A DNA stretch of 64,000 nt from Henricia sp. BOLD:AAB3569 (lineage: Eukaryota > Echinodermata > Asteroidea > Spinulosida > Echinasteridae). The stretch lies in assembly GCA_037783545.1 (NCBI GenBank), contig JBBELK010000318.1:1-64000 (forward strand), given 5' to 3'. This document shows, piece by piece, positions 22,279 to 33,495 of the stretch (positions within the stretch are counted from its first letter, which is position 1; each line of letters starts with the position of its first letter). The translations under genes were made by a program, and so were the position numbers. Under the pieces are notes generated by a model, which was not told the origin of the DNA, ran no database searches, and worked only from the letters and a program-made list of their open reading frames with translations.

Positions 22279-22586
22279 GCGAGTATTCTCCATCACAATC
22301 ATCACCAATCGTGTCCGAGTATCAGGTCATATCCTTCGAGAAGCACCACAGGTACATCCTCATAAAACCACAATCGTCACCAGTCCAGGTCTGGAAGAAT
22401 CAAGACCGCAGACTCGGATCCAATCGTGTTCCAAAATTGTATCGGCGTTCCCCGTGACGTACGTACTGGTTACTCCATCATTGAGCAACGTTCCAGGACA
22501 TCACGGGATTCCGCGAAAAACTCCTCCAAACTACCTATGTGCAAGGGTAGTCCTTTGGAAAGAACCCGTACGCCAACCCGACCGCC

Positions 22587-25500
22587 CCAAACTGCGGTGC
22601 GTTAACGACAGTCCGAATGACTGAGCATGCGCACAACTCAGGAGTACCCCAAAGAGGTGTGTACAGACAGCCACGGTTTGCGTGAGAGCAGTCAGGAAGC
22701 CTCAACCCAGTTTTTTTCTAAACTTTGAAATTTCTCTGCCATTTCCCGGCGAAAGTCTGTCAATTTGTTATGACAAGTGCGCAATATAGAGAGTTTAGGG
22801 CATGCAAATTTTGAAGTTCGTCGGAACATTTTTCGACCTCCAAATTTGCCGACGTTTGGACCACACTTTGACCAAATTGCCGAGCCAAACTGCGGTGCGT
22901 TAACGACAGTCCGAATGACTGAGCATGCGCACAACTCAGGAGTACCCCAAAGAGGTGTGTACAGACAGCCACGGTTTGCGTGAGAGCAGTCAGGAAGCCT
23001 CAACCCAGTTTTTTCTAAACTTTGAAATTTCTCTGCCATTTCCCGGCGAAAGTCTGTCAATTTTTTATGACAAGTGCGCAATATAGAGAGTTTAGGGCAT
23101 GCAAAATTTGAAGTTCGTCGGAACATTTTTCGACCTCCAAATTTGCCGACGTTTGGACCACACTTTGACCAAATTGCCGAGCTAAACTGCGGTGCGTTAA
23201 CGACAGTCCGAATGACTGAGCATGCGCACAACTCAGGAGTACCCCAAAGAGGTGTGTACAGACAGCCACGGTTTGCGTGAGAGCAGTCAGGAAGCCTCAA
23301 CCCAGTTTTTTCTAAACTTTGAAATTTCTCTGCCATTTCCCGTCGAAAGTCTGTCATTTTTTTATGACAAGTGCGCAATATAGAGAGTTTAGGGCATGCA
23401 AAACTTGAAGTTCGTCGGAACATTTTTCAACCTCCAAATTTGCCGACGTTTGGACCACACTTTGACCAAATTGCCGAGCCAAACTGCGGTGCGTTAACGA
23501 CAGTCCGAATGACTGAGCATGCGCACAACTCAGGAGTACCCCAAAGAGGTGTGTACAGACAGCCACGGTTTGCGTGAGAGCAGTCAGGAAGCCTCAACCC
23601 AGTTTTTTCTAAACTTTGAAATTTCTCTGCCATTTCCCGGCGAAAGTCTGTCCATTTTTGATGACAAGTGCGCAATATAGAGAGTTTAGGGCATGCACAA
23701 TTTGAAGTTCGTCGGAACATTTTTCGACCTCCAAATTTGCCGACGTTTGGACCACATTTTGACCAAATTGCCGAGCCAAACTGCGGTGCGTTAACGACAG
23801 TCCGAATGACTGAGCATGCGCACAACTCAGGAGTACCCCAAAGAGGTGTGTACAGACAGCCACGGTTTGCGTGAGAGCAGTCAGGAAGCCTCAACCCAGT
23901 TTTTTCTAAACTTTGAAATTTCTCTGCCATTTCCCAGCGAAAGACTGTCAATTTTTTATGACAAGTGCGCAATATAGAGAGTTTAGGGCATGCAAAATTT
24001 GAAGTTCGTCGGAACATTTTTCGACCTCCAAATTTGCCGACGTTTGGACCACACTTTGACCAAATTGCCGAGCCAAACTGCGGTGCGTTAACGACAGTCC
24101 GAATGACTGAGCATGCGCACAACTCAGGAGTACCCCAAAGAGGTGTGTACAGACAGCCACGGTTTGCGTGAGAGCAGTCAGGAAGCCTCAACCCAGTTTT
24201 TTTCTAAACTTTGAAATTTCTCTGCCATTTCCCGGCGAAAGTCTGTCAATTTGTTATGACAAGTGCGCAATATAGAGAGTTTAGGGCATGCAAATTTTGA
24301 AGTTCGTCGGAACATTTTTCGACCTCCAAATTTGCCGACGTTTGGACCACACTTTGACCAAATTGCCGAGCCAAACTGCGGTGCGTTAACGACAGTCCGA
24401 ATGACTGAGCATGCGCACAACTCAGGAGTACCCCAAAGAGGTGTGTACAGACAGCCACGGTTTGCGTGAGAGCAGTCAGGAAGCCTCAACCCAGTTTTTT
24501 CTAAACTTTGAAATTTCTCTGCCATTTCCCGGCGAAAGTCTGTCAATTTTTTATGACAAGTGCGCAATATAGAGAGTTTAGGGCATGCAAAATTTGAAGT
24601 TCGTCGGAACATTTTTCGACCTCCAAATTTGCCGACGTTTGGACCACACTTTGACCAAATTGCCGAGCTAAACTGCGGTGCGTTAACGACAGTCCGAATG
24701 ACTGAGCATGCGCACAACTCAGGAGTACCCCAAAGAGGTGTGTACAGACAGCCACGGTTTGCGTGAGAGCAGTCAGGAAGCCTCAACCCAGTTTTTTCTA
24801 AACTTTGAAATTTCTCTGCCATTTCCCGTCGAAAGTCTGTCAATTTTTTATGACAAGTGCGCAATATAGAGAGTTTAGGGCATGCAAAACTTGAAGTTCG
24901 TCGGAACATTTTTCAACCTCCAAATTTGCCGACGTTTGGACCACACTTTGACCAAATTGCCGAGCCAAACTGCGGTGCGTTAACGACAGTCCGAATGACT
25001 GAGCATGCGCACAACTCAGGAGTACCCCAAAGAGGTGTGTACAGACAGCCACGGTTTGCGTGAGAGCAGTCAGGAAGCCTCAACCCAGTTTTTTCTAAAC
25101 TTTGAAATTTCTCTGCCATTTCCCGGCGAAAGTCTGTCAATTTTTTATGACAAGTGCGCAATATAGAGAGTTTAGGGCATGCACAATTTGAAGTTCGTCG
25201 GAACATTTTTCGACCTCCAAATTTGCCGACGTTTGGACCACATTTTGACCAAATTGCCGAGCCAAACTGCGGTGCGTTAACGACAGTCCGAATGACTGAG
25301 CATGCGCACAACTCAGGAGTACCCCAAAGAGGTGTGTACAGACAGCCACGGTTTGCGTGAGAGCAGTCAGGAAGCCTCAACCCAGTTTTTTCTAAACTTT
25401 GAAATTTCTCTGCCATTTCCCAGCGAAAGACTGTCAATTTTTTATGACAAGTGCGCAATATAGAGAGTTTAGGGCATGCAAAATTTGAAGTTCGTCGGAA

Positions 25501-27339
25501 CATTTTTCGACCTCCAAATTTGCCGACGTTTGGACCACACTTTGACCAAATTGCCGAGCCAAACTGCGGTGCGTTAACGACAGTCCGAATGACTGAGCAT
25601 GCGCACAACTCAGGAGTACCCCAAAGAGGTGTGTACAGACAGCCACGGTTTGCGTGAGAGCAGTCAGGAAGCCTCAACCCCAGTTTTTTCTAAACTTTGA
25701 AATTTCTCTGCCATTTCCCGGCGAAAGTCTGTCAATTTTTTATGACAAGTGCGCAATATAGAGAGTTTAGGGCATGCAAAATTTGAAGTTCGTCGGAACA
25801 TTTTTCGACCTCCAAATTTGCCGACGTTTGGACCACACTTTGACCAAATTGCCGAGCCAAACTGCGGTGCGTTAACGACAGTCCGAATGACTGAGCATGC
25901 GCACAACTCAGGAGTACCCCAAAGAGGTGTGTACAGACAGCCACGGTTTGCGTGAGAGCAGTCAGGAAGCCTCAACCCCAGTTTTTTCTAAACTTTGAAA
26001 TTTCTCTGCCATTTCCCGGCGAAAGTCTGTCAATTTTTTATGACAAGTGCGCAATATAGAGAGTTTAGGGCATGCAAAATTTGAAGTTCGTCGGAACATT
26101 TTTCGACCTCCAAATTTGCCGACGTTTGAACCACACTTTGACCAAATTGCCGAGCCAAACTGCGGTGCGTTAACGACAGTCCGAATGACTGAGCATGCGC
26201 ACAACTCAGGAGTACCCCAAAGAGGTGTGTACAGACAGCCACGGTTTGCGTGAGAGCAGTCAGGAAGCCTCAACCCAGTTTTTTATAAACTTTGAAATTT
26301 CTCTGCCATTTCCCGGCGAAAGTCTGTCAATTTTTTATGACAAGTGCGCAATATAGAGAGTTTAGGGCATGCAAAATTTGAACTTCGTCGGAACATTTTT
26401 CGACCTCCAAATTTGCCGACGTTTGGACCACACTTTGACCAAATTGTCGAGCCAAACTGCGGTGCGTTAACGACAGTCCGAATGACTGAGCATGCGCACA
26501 ACTCAGGAGTACCCCAAAGAGGTGTGTACAGACAGCCACGGTTTGCGTGAGAGCAGTCAGGAAGCCTCAACCCAGTTTTTTCTAAACTTTGAAATTTCTC
26601 TGCCATTTCCCGGCGAAAGTCTGTCAATTTTTTATGACAAGTGCGCAATATAGAGAGTTTAGGGCATGCAAAATTTGAAGTTCGTCGGAACATTTTTCGA
26701 CCTCCAAATTTGCCGACGTTTGGACCACACTTTGACCATATTGCCGAGCCAAACTGCGGTGCGTTAACGACAGTCCGAATGACTGAGCAGGCGCACAACT
26801 CAGGAGTACCCCAAAGAGGTGTGTACAGACAGCCACGGTTTGCGTGAGAGAAGTCAGGAAGCCTCAACCCAGTTTTTTCTAAACTTTGAAATTTATCTGC
26901 CATTTCCCGTCGAAAGTCTGTCAATTTTTTATGACAAGTGCGCAATATAGAGAGTTTAGGGCATGCAAAACTTGAAGTTCGTCGGAACATTTTTCAACCT
27001 CCAAATTTGCCGACGTTTGGACCACACTTTGACCAAATTGCCGAGCCAAACTGCGGTGCGTTAACGACAGTCCGAATGACTGAGCATGCGCACAACTCAG
27101 GAGTACCCCAAAGAGGTGTGTACAGACAGCCACGGTTTGCGTGAGAGCAGTCAGGAAGCCTCGACCCAGTTTTTTCTAAACTTTGAAATTTCTCTGCCAT
27201 TTCCCGGCGAAAGTCTGTCAATTTTTTATGACAAGTGCGCAATATAGAGAGTTTAGGGCATGCACAATTTGAAGTTCGTCGGAACATTTTTCGACCTCCA
27301 AATTTGCCGACGTTTGGACCACACTTTGACCAAATTGCC
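22587..27339 (+). repeat. Satellite segment D (16 monomers)
   Basis: Sixteen monomers lie between inserts 3 and 4. The first ten form two copies of a 1486-bp pentamer (separate entry). Monomers near 25451-26047 are followed by AACCCCAGTTTTTT with an extra C instead of an extra T (near 25678 and 25976), also seen near 17752. The monomer at 26641 carries CCATATTGCC and GAGCAGGCGC, shared with 18417 and 30536. The final monomer (27235) has GCACAATTTG and is cut by insert 4. No gene is seen. Confidence 0.95.
22760..25731 (+). repeat. Higher-order repeat: two copies of another 1486-bp pentamer
   Basis: Monomers at 22777, 23074, 23371, 23668 and 23965 recur at 24263, 24560, 24857, 25154 and 25451, each exactly 1486 bp later. 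Shared markers are GCAAATTTTG, GCTAAACTG, CCCGTCGAAAG, AACTTGAAG with TTTCAACC, GCACAATTTG with CATTTTGACC, and CCCAGCGAAAGACTG. The composition differs from the 8.3-11.3 kb pentamer, so two distinct five-monomer units of equal length arose in one array. Copy 1 has GTCATTTTTTTATG and GTCCATTTTTGATG where copy 2 has the common forms. Confidence 0.88.
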
Positions 27340-27953
27340 TTTTTCTAAAACACGCTAACCAGTCCAACGTTGTTACCGATAGAACCAGTGCTTCAGCCGT
27401 TGTCGTTGCCAGTCCAGGTCATTTATCCACTAAGCGTTCGCCGTTATTGCCAAATTTCCTCATTCGTAGTCGTTGCCAGTCCAGGTCATTTATCCACTAA
27501 GCGTTCGCCGTTATTGCCAAATTTCCTCATTCGTAGTCGTTGCCAGTCCAGGTCATTTATCCACCAAATTTCCTCATTCGTTGTCGTTGCCAATCCAGGT
27601 CATTATCCGGCGAGTATTCTCCATCACAATCATCACCAATCTTGGTCGATCGTGTCCGAGTATCAGGTCATATCCTTCGAGAAGCACCACAGGTACATCC
27701 TCATAAAACCACAATCGTCACCAGTCCAGGTCTGGAAGAATCAAGACCGCAGACTCGGATCCAATCGTGTTCCAAAATTGCATCGGCGTTCCCCGTGACG
27801 TACGTACTGGTCACTCCATCATTGAGCAACGTTCCAGGACATCACGGGATTCCGCGAAAAACTCCTCCAAACTACCTATGTGCAAGGGTAGTCCTTTGGA
27901 AAGCGGTCATCACAGGCCAGCGAGGAAAGAACCCGTACGCCAACCCGACCGCC
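27340..27953 (+). repeat. Insert copy 4, 614 bp, hairpin deleted
   Basis: The left edge is TTTTTCTAAAACACGCTAACC. Compared with copies 2 and 3, exactly 22 bp containing the inverted repeat are missing, and the breakpoints lie in the AAAA repeats on either side. Two full 67-bp units (from 27402), one 47-bp and one diverged unit follow. The rest matches copy 1, including TTGCATCGGCG and the ACAATTCAGG variant in the right-hand satellite. No recognisable coding sequence. Confidence 0.92.
27402..27609 (+). repeat. 67-bp minisatellite in insert copy 4
   Basis: Units begin at 27402, 27469, 27536 (47 bp) and 27583 (diverged). Number and order are the same as in copies 1 and 5 and one full unit fewer than in copies 2 and 3. 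Confidence 0.9.
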
Positions 27954-28841
27954 CCAAACTGCGGTGCGTTAACGACAGTCCGAATGACTGAGCATGCGCA
28001 CAATTCAGGAGTACCCCAAAGAGGTGTGTACAGACAGCCACGGTTTGCGTGAGAGCAGTCAGGAAGCCTCAACCCAGTTTTTTCTAAACTTTGAAATTTC
28101 TCTGCCATTTCCCGGCGAAAGTCTGTCAATTGTTTATGACAAGTGCGCAATATAGAGAGTTTAGGGCATGCAAAATTTGAAGTTCGTCGGAACATTTTTC
28201 GACCTCCAAATTTGCCGACGTTTGGACCACACTTTGACCAAATTGCCGAGCCAAACTGCGGTGCGTTAACGACAGTCCGAATGACTGAGCATGCGCACAA
28301 CTCAGGAGTACCCCAAAGAGGTGTGTACAGACAGCCACGGTTTGCGTGAGAGCAGTCAGGAAGCCTCAACCCAGTTTTTTCTAAACTTTGAAATTTATCT
28401 GCCATTTCCCGTCGAAAGTCTGTCAATTTTTTATGACAAGTGCGCAATATAGAGAGTTTAGGGCATGCAAAACTTGAAGTTCGTCGGAACATTTTTCAAC
28501 CTCCAAATTTGCCGACGTTTGGACCACACTTTGACCAAATTGCCGAGCCAAACTGCGGTGCGTTAACGACAGTCCGAATGACTGAGCATGCGCACAACTC
28601 AGGAGTACCCCAAAGAGGTGTGTACAGACAGCCACGGTTTGCGTGAGAGCAGTCAGGAAGCCTCAACCCAGTTTTTTCTAAACTTTGAAATTTCTCTGCC
28701 ATTTCCCGGCGAAAGTCTGTCAATTTTTTATGACAAGTGCGCAATATAGAGAGTTTAGGGCATGCACAATTTGAAGTTCGTCGGAACATTTTTCGACCTC
28801 CAAATTTGCCGACGTTTGGACCACACTTTGACCAAATTGCC
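27954..28841 (+). repeat. Satellite segment E (3 monomers)
   Basis: Three monomers' worth of satellite separates inserts 4 and 5. It starts at monomer base 109-110 and ends at base 105, as the fixed insertion phase requires. It holds the ACAATTCAGG and TCAATTGTTT variants on its left and AACTTGAAG and GCACAATTTG variants on its right. No gene is seen. Confidence 0.95.
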
Positions 28842-29455
28842 TTTTTCTAAAACACGCTAACCAGTCCAACGTTGTTACCGATAGAACCAGTGCTTCAGCC
28901 GTTGTCGTTGCCAGTCCAGGTCATTTATCCACTAAGCGTTCGCCGTTATTGCCAAATTTCCTCATTCGTAGTCGTTGCCAGTCCAGGTCATTTATCCACT
29001 AAGCGTTCGCCGTTATTGCCAAATTTCCTCATTCGTAGTCGTTGCCAGTCCAGGTCATTTATCCACCAAATTTCCTCATTCGTTGTCGTTGCCAATCCAG
29101 GTCATTATCCGGCGAGTATTCTCCATCACAATCATCACCAATCTTGGTCGATCGTGTCCGAGTATCAGGTCATATCCTTCGAGAAGCACCACAGGTACAT
29201 CCTCATAAAACCACAATCGTCACCAGTCCAGGTCTGGAAGAATCAAGACCGCAGACTCGGATCCAATCGTGTTCCAAAATTGCATCGGCGTTCCCCGTGA
29301 CGTACGTACTGGTCACTCCATCATTGAGCAACGTTCCAGGACATCACGGGATTCCGCGAAAAACTCCTCCAAACTACCTATGTGCAAGGGTAGTCCTTTG
29401 GAAAGCGGTCATCACAGGCCAGCGAGGAAAGAACCCGTACGCCAACCCGACCGCC
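28842..29455 (+). repeat. Insert copy 5, 614 bp, hairpin deleted
   Basis: By eye this copy is the same as copy 4 over its whole length (left edge TTTTTCTAAAACACGC, two full 67-bp units, right edge CGACCGCC), at a constant offset of 1502 bp. It is the product of the local tandem duplication. The same empty short frames are present and I assign no function. Confidence 0.92.
28904..29111 (+). repeat. 67-bp minisatellite in insert copy 5
   Basis: Units begin at 28904, 28971, 29038 (47 bp) and 29085 (diverged), the same pattern as in copy 4. Confidence 0.9.
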
Positions 29456-31723
29456 CCAAACTGCGGTGCGTTAACGACAGTCCGAATGACTGAGCATGCG
29501 CACAATTCAGGAGTACCCCAAAGAGGTGTGTACAGACAGCCACGGTTTGCGTGAGAGCAGTCAGGAAGCCTCAACCCAGTTTTTTCTAAACTTTGAAATT
29601 TCTCTGCCATTTCCCGGCGAAAGTCTGTCAATTGTTTATGACAAGTGCGCAATATAGAGAGTTTAGGGCATGCAAAATTTGAAGTTCGTCGGAACATTTT
29701 TCGACCTCCAAATTTGCCGACGTTTGGACCACACTTTGACCAAATTGCCGAGCCAAACTGCGGTGCGTTAACGACAGTCCGAATGACTGAGCATGCGCAC
29801 AACTCAGGAGTACCCCAAAGAGGTGTGTACAGACAGCCACGGTTTGCGTGAGAGCAGTCAGGAAGCCTCAACCCAGTTTTTTCTAAACTTTGAAATTTCT
29901 CTGCCATTTCCCGGCGAAAGTCTGTCAATTTTTTATGACAAGTGCGCAATATAGAGAGTTTAGGGCATGCACAATTTGAAGTTCGTCGGAACATTTTTCG
30001 ACCTCCAAATTTGCCGACGTTTGGACCACACTTTGACCAAATTGCCGAGCCAAACTGCGGTGCGTTAACGACAGTCCGAATGACTGAGCATGCGCACAAC
30101 TCAGGAGTACCCCAAAGAGGTGTGTACAGACAGCCACGGTTTGCGTGAGAGCAGTCAGGAAGCCTCAACCCAGTTTTTTCTAAACTTTGAAATTTCTCTG
30201 CCATTTCCCGGCGAAAGTCTGTCAATTTGTTATGACAAGTGCGCAATATAGAGAGTTTAGGGCATGCAAAATTTGAAGTTCGTCGGAACATTTTTCGACC
30301 TCCAAATTTGCCGACGTTTGGACCACACTTTGACCAAATTTTCGAGCCAAACTGCGGTGCGTTAACGACAGTCCGAATGACTGAGCATGCGCACAACTCA
30401 GGAGTACCCCAAAGAGGTGTGTACAGACAGCCACGGTTTGCGTGAGAGCAGTCAGGAAGCCTCAACCCAGTTTTTTCTAAACTTTGAAATTTCTCTGCCA
30501 TTTCCCGGCGAAAGTCTGTCAATTTTTTATGACAAGTGCGCAATATAGAGAGTTTAGGGCATGCAAAATTTGAAGTTCGTCGGAACATTTTTCGACCTCC
30601 AAATTTGCCGACGTTTGGACCACACTTTGACCATATTGCCGAGCCAAACTGCGGTGCGTTAACGACAGTCCGAATGACTGATCAGGCGCACAACTCAGGA
30701 GTACCCCAAAGAGGTGTGTACAGACAGCCACGGTTTGCGTGAGAGCAGTCAGGAAGCCTCAACCCAGTTTTTTCTAAACTTTGAAATTTATCTGCCATTT
30801 CCCGGCGAAAGTCTGTCAATTTTTTATGACAAGTGCGCAATATAGAGAGTTTAGGGCATGCAAAATTTGAAGTTCGTCGGAACATTTTTCGACCTCCAAA
30901 TTTGCCGACGTTTGGACCACACTTTGACCAAATTGCCGAGCCAAACTGCGGTGCGTTAACGACAGTCCGAATGACTGAGCATGCGCACAACTCAGGAGTA
31001 CCCCAAAGAGGTGTGTACAGACATCCACGGTTTGCGTGAAAGCAGTCAGGAAGCCTCAACCCAGTTTTTTCTAAACTTTGAAATTTCTCTGCCATTTCCC
31101 GGCGAAAGTCTGTCAATTTTTTATGACAAGTGCGCAATATAGAGAGTTTAGGGCATGCAAAATTTGAAGTTCGTCGGAACATTTTTCGACCTCCAAATTT
31201 GCCGACGTTTGGACCACACTTTGACCAAATTGCCGAGCCAAACTGCGGTGCGTTAACGACAGTCCGAATGACTGAGCATGCGCACAACTCAGGAGTACCC
31301 CAAAGAGGTGTGTACAGACAGCCACGGTTTGCGTGAGAGCAGTCAGGAAGCCTCAACCCAGTTTTTTCTAAACTTTGAAATTTCTCTGCCATTTCCCGGC
31401 GAAAGTCTGTCAATTTTTTATGACAAGTGCGCAATATAGAGAGTTTAGGGCATGCAAAATTTGAAGTTCGTCGGAACATTTTTCGACCTCCAAATTTGCC
31501 GACGTTTGGACCACACTTTGACCAAATTGCCGAGCCAAACTGCGGTGCGTTAACGACAGTCCGAATGACTGAGCATGCGCACAACTCAGGAGTACCCCAA
31601 AGAGGTGTGTACAGACAGCCACGGTTTGCGTGAGAGCAGTCAGGAAGCCTCAACCCAGTTTTTTCTAAACTTTGAAATTTCTCTGCCACTTCCCGGCGAA
31701 AGTCTGTCAATTTTTTATGACAA

Positions 31724-32024
31724 GTGCGCAATATAGAGAGTTTAGGGCATGCAAAATTTGAAGTTCGTCGGAACATTTTTCGACCTCCAAATTTGCCGAC
31801 GTTTGGACCACACTTTGACCAAATTGCCGAGCCAAACTGCGGTGCGTTAACGACAGTCCGAATGACTGAGCATGCGCACAACTCAGGAGTACCCCAAAGA
31901 GGTGTGTACAGACAGCCACGGTTTGCGTGAGAGCAGTCAGGAATTAAGCCTCAACCCAGTTTTTTCTAAACTTTGAAATTTCTCTGCCATTTCCCGGCGA
32001 AAGTCTGTCAATTTTTTATGACAA
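31724..32024 (+). repeat. Lengthened monomer, 301 bp
   Basis: Where other monomers read GTCAGGAAGCC, this one reads GTCAGGAATTAAGCC, a net gain of four bases near 31943-31946. It is the largest small insertion I noticed in a monomer and is not shared with its neighbours. Confidence 0.85.
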
Positions 32025-33495
32025 GTGCGCAATATAGAGAGTTTAGGGCATGCAAAATTTGAAGTTCGTCGGAACATTTTTCGACCTCCAAATTTGCCCA
32101 CGTTTGGACCACACTTTGGCCAAATTGCCGAGCCAAACTGCGGTGCGTTAACGACAGTCCGAATGACTGAGCATGCGCACAACTCAGGAGTACCCCAAAG
32201 ATGTGTGTACAGACAGCCACGGTTTGCGTGAGAGCAGTCAGGAAGCCTCAACCCAGTTTTTTCTAAACTTTGAAATTTCTCTGCCATTTCCCGGCGAAAG
32301 TCTGTCAATTTTTTATGACAAGTGCGCAATATAGAGAGTTTAGGGCATGCAAAATTTGAAGTTCGTCGGAACATTTTTCGACCTCCAAATTTGCCGACGT
32401 TTGGACCACACTTTGACCAAATTGTCGAGCCAAACTGCGGTGCGTTAACGACAGTCCGAATGACTGAGCATGCGCACAACTCAGGAGTACCCCAAAGAGG
32501 TTTGTACAGACAGCCACGGTTTGCGTGAGAGCAGTCAGAAAGCCTCAACCCAGTTTTTTCTAAACTTTGAAATTTCTCTGCCATTTCCCGGCGAAAGTCT
32601 GTCAATTTTTTATGACAAGTGCGCAATATAGAGAGTTTAGGGCATGCAAAATTTGAAGTTCGTCGGAACATTTTTCGACCTCCAAATTTGCCGACGTTTG
32701 GACCACACTTTGACCAAATTGCCGAGCCAAACTGCGGTGCTTTAACGACAGTCCGAATGACTGAGCATGCGCACAACTCAGGAGTACCCCAAAGAGGTGT
32801 GTACAGACAGCCACGGTTTGCGTGAGAGCAGTCAGGAAGCCTCAACCCAGTTTTTTTCTAAACTTTGAAATTTCTCTGCCATTTCCCGGCGAAAGTCTGT
32901 CAATTTTTTATGACAAGTGCGCAATATAGAGAGTTTAGGGCATGCAAAATTTGAAGTTCGTCGGAACATTTTTCGACCTCCAAATTTGCCGACGTTTGGA
33001 CCACACTTTGACCATATTGCCCGAGCCAAACTGCGGTGCGTTAACGACAGTCCGAATGACTGAGCATGCGCACAACTCAGGAGTACCCCAAAGAGGTGTG
33101 TACAGACAGCCACGGTTTGCGTGAGAGCAGTCAGGAAGCCTCAACCCAGTTTTTTCTAAACTTTGAAATTTCTCTGCCATTTCCCGGCGAAAGTCTGTCA
33201 ATTTTTTATGACAAGTGCGCAATATAGAGAGTTTAGGGCATGCAAAATTTGAAGTTCGTCGGAACATTTTTCGACCTCCAAATTTGCCGACGTTTGGACC
33301 ACACTTTAACCAAATTGCCGAGCCAAACTGCGGTGCGTTAACGACAGTCCGAATGACTGAGCATGCGACACAACTCAGGAGTACCCCAAAGAGGTGTGTA
33401 CAGACAGCCACGGTTTGCGTGAGAGCAGTCAGGAAGCCTCAACCCAGTTTTTTCTAAACTTTGAAATTTCTCTGCCATTTCCCGGCGAAAGTCTG

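Larger units (their letters stand above)
21921..22586 (+). repeat. Insert copy 3, 666 bp with two internal deletions
   Basis: The left edge is identical to copy 2, including the inverted repeat at 21932-21955, and the copy again has the extra minisatellite unit. It differs by three deletions: one base in the third repeat unit (CCAGGTATTTATCC near 22155), 10 bp (CTTGGTCGAT) near 22311, and 26 bp near 22561, where TTTGGAAAG joins directly to AACCCG. The last deletion is bounded by GGAAAG on both sides in the other copies, which fits slippage or microhomology repair. It also has GTTACTCC for GTCACTCC and TTGTATCGG for TTGCATCGG. The right edge is the simple form, with satellite resuming at CCAAACTG. 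These losses break any shared reading frame with the other copies. Confidence 0.9.
26890..29893 (+). repeat. 1502-bp tandem duplication carrying the insert
   Basis: About 26890-28391 and 28392-29893 are consecutive copies of a unit made of three monomers' worth of satellite plus one 614-bp insert. Inserts 4 and 5 and their flanking monomers align at a constant offset of 1502 bp. The shared left markers are ATTTATCTGCC with CCCGTCGAAAG, then AACTTGAAG, then GCACAATTTG. The one difference I noticed is CCTCGACCC (27161) versus CCTCAACCC (28663). This is direct evidence that the insert spreads by duplication with its satellite neighbours rather than by new insertion. Confidence 0.92.
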
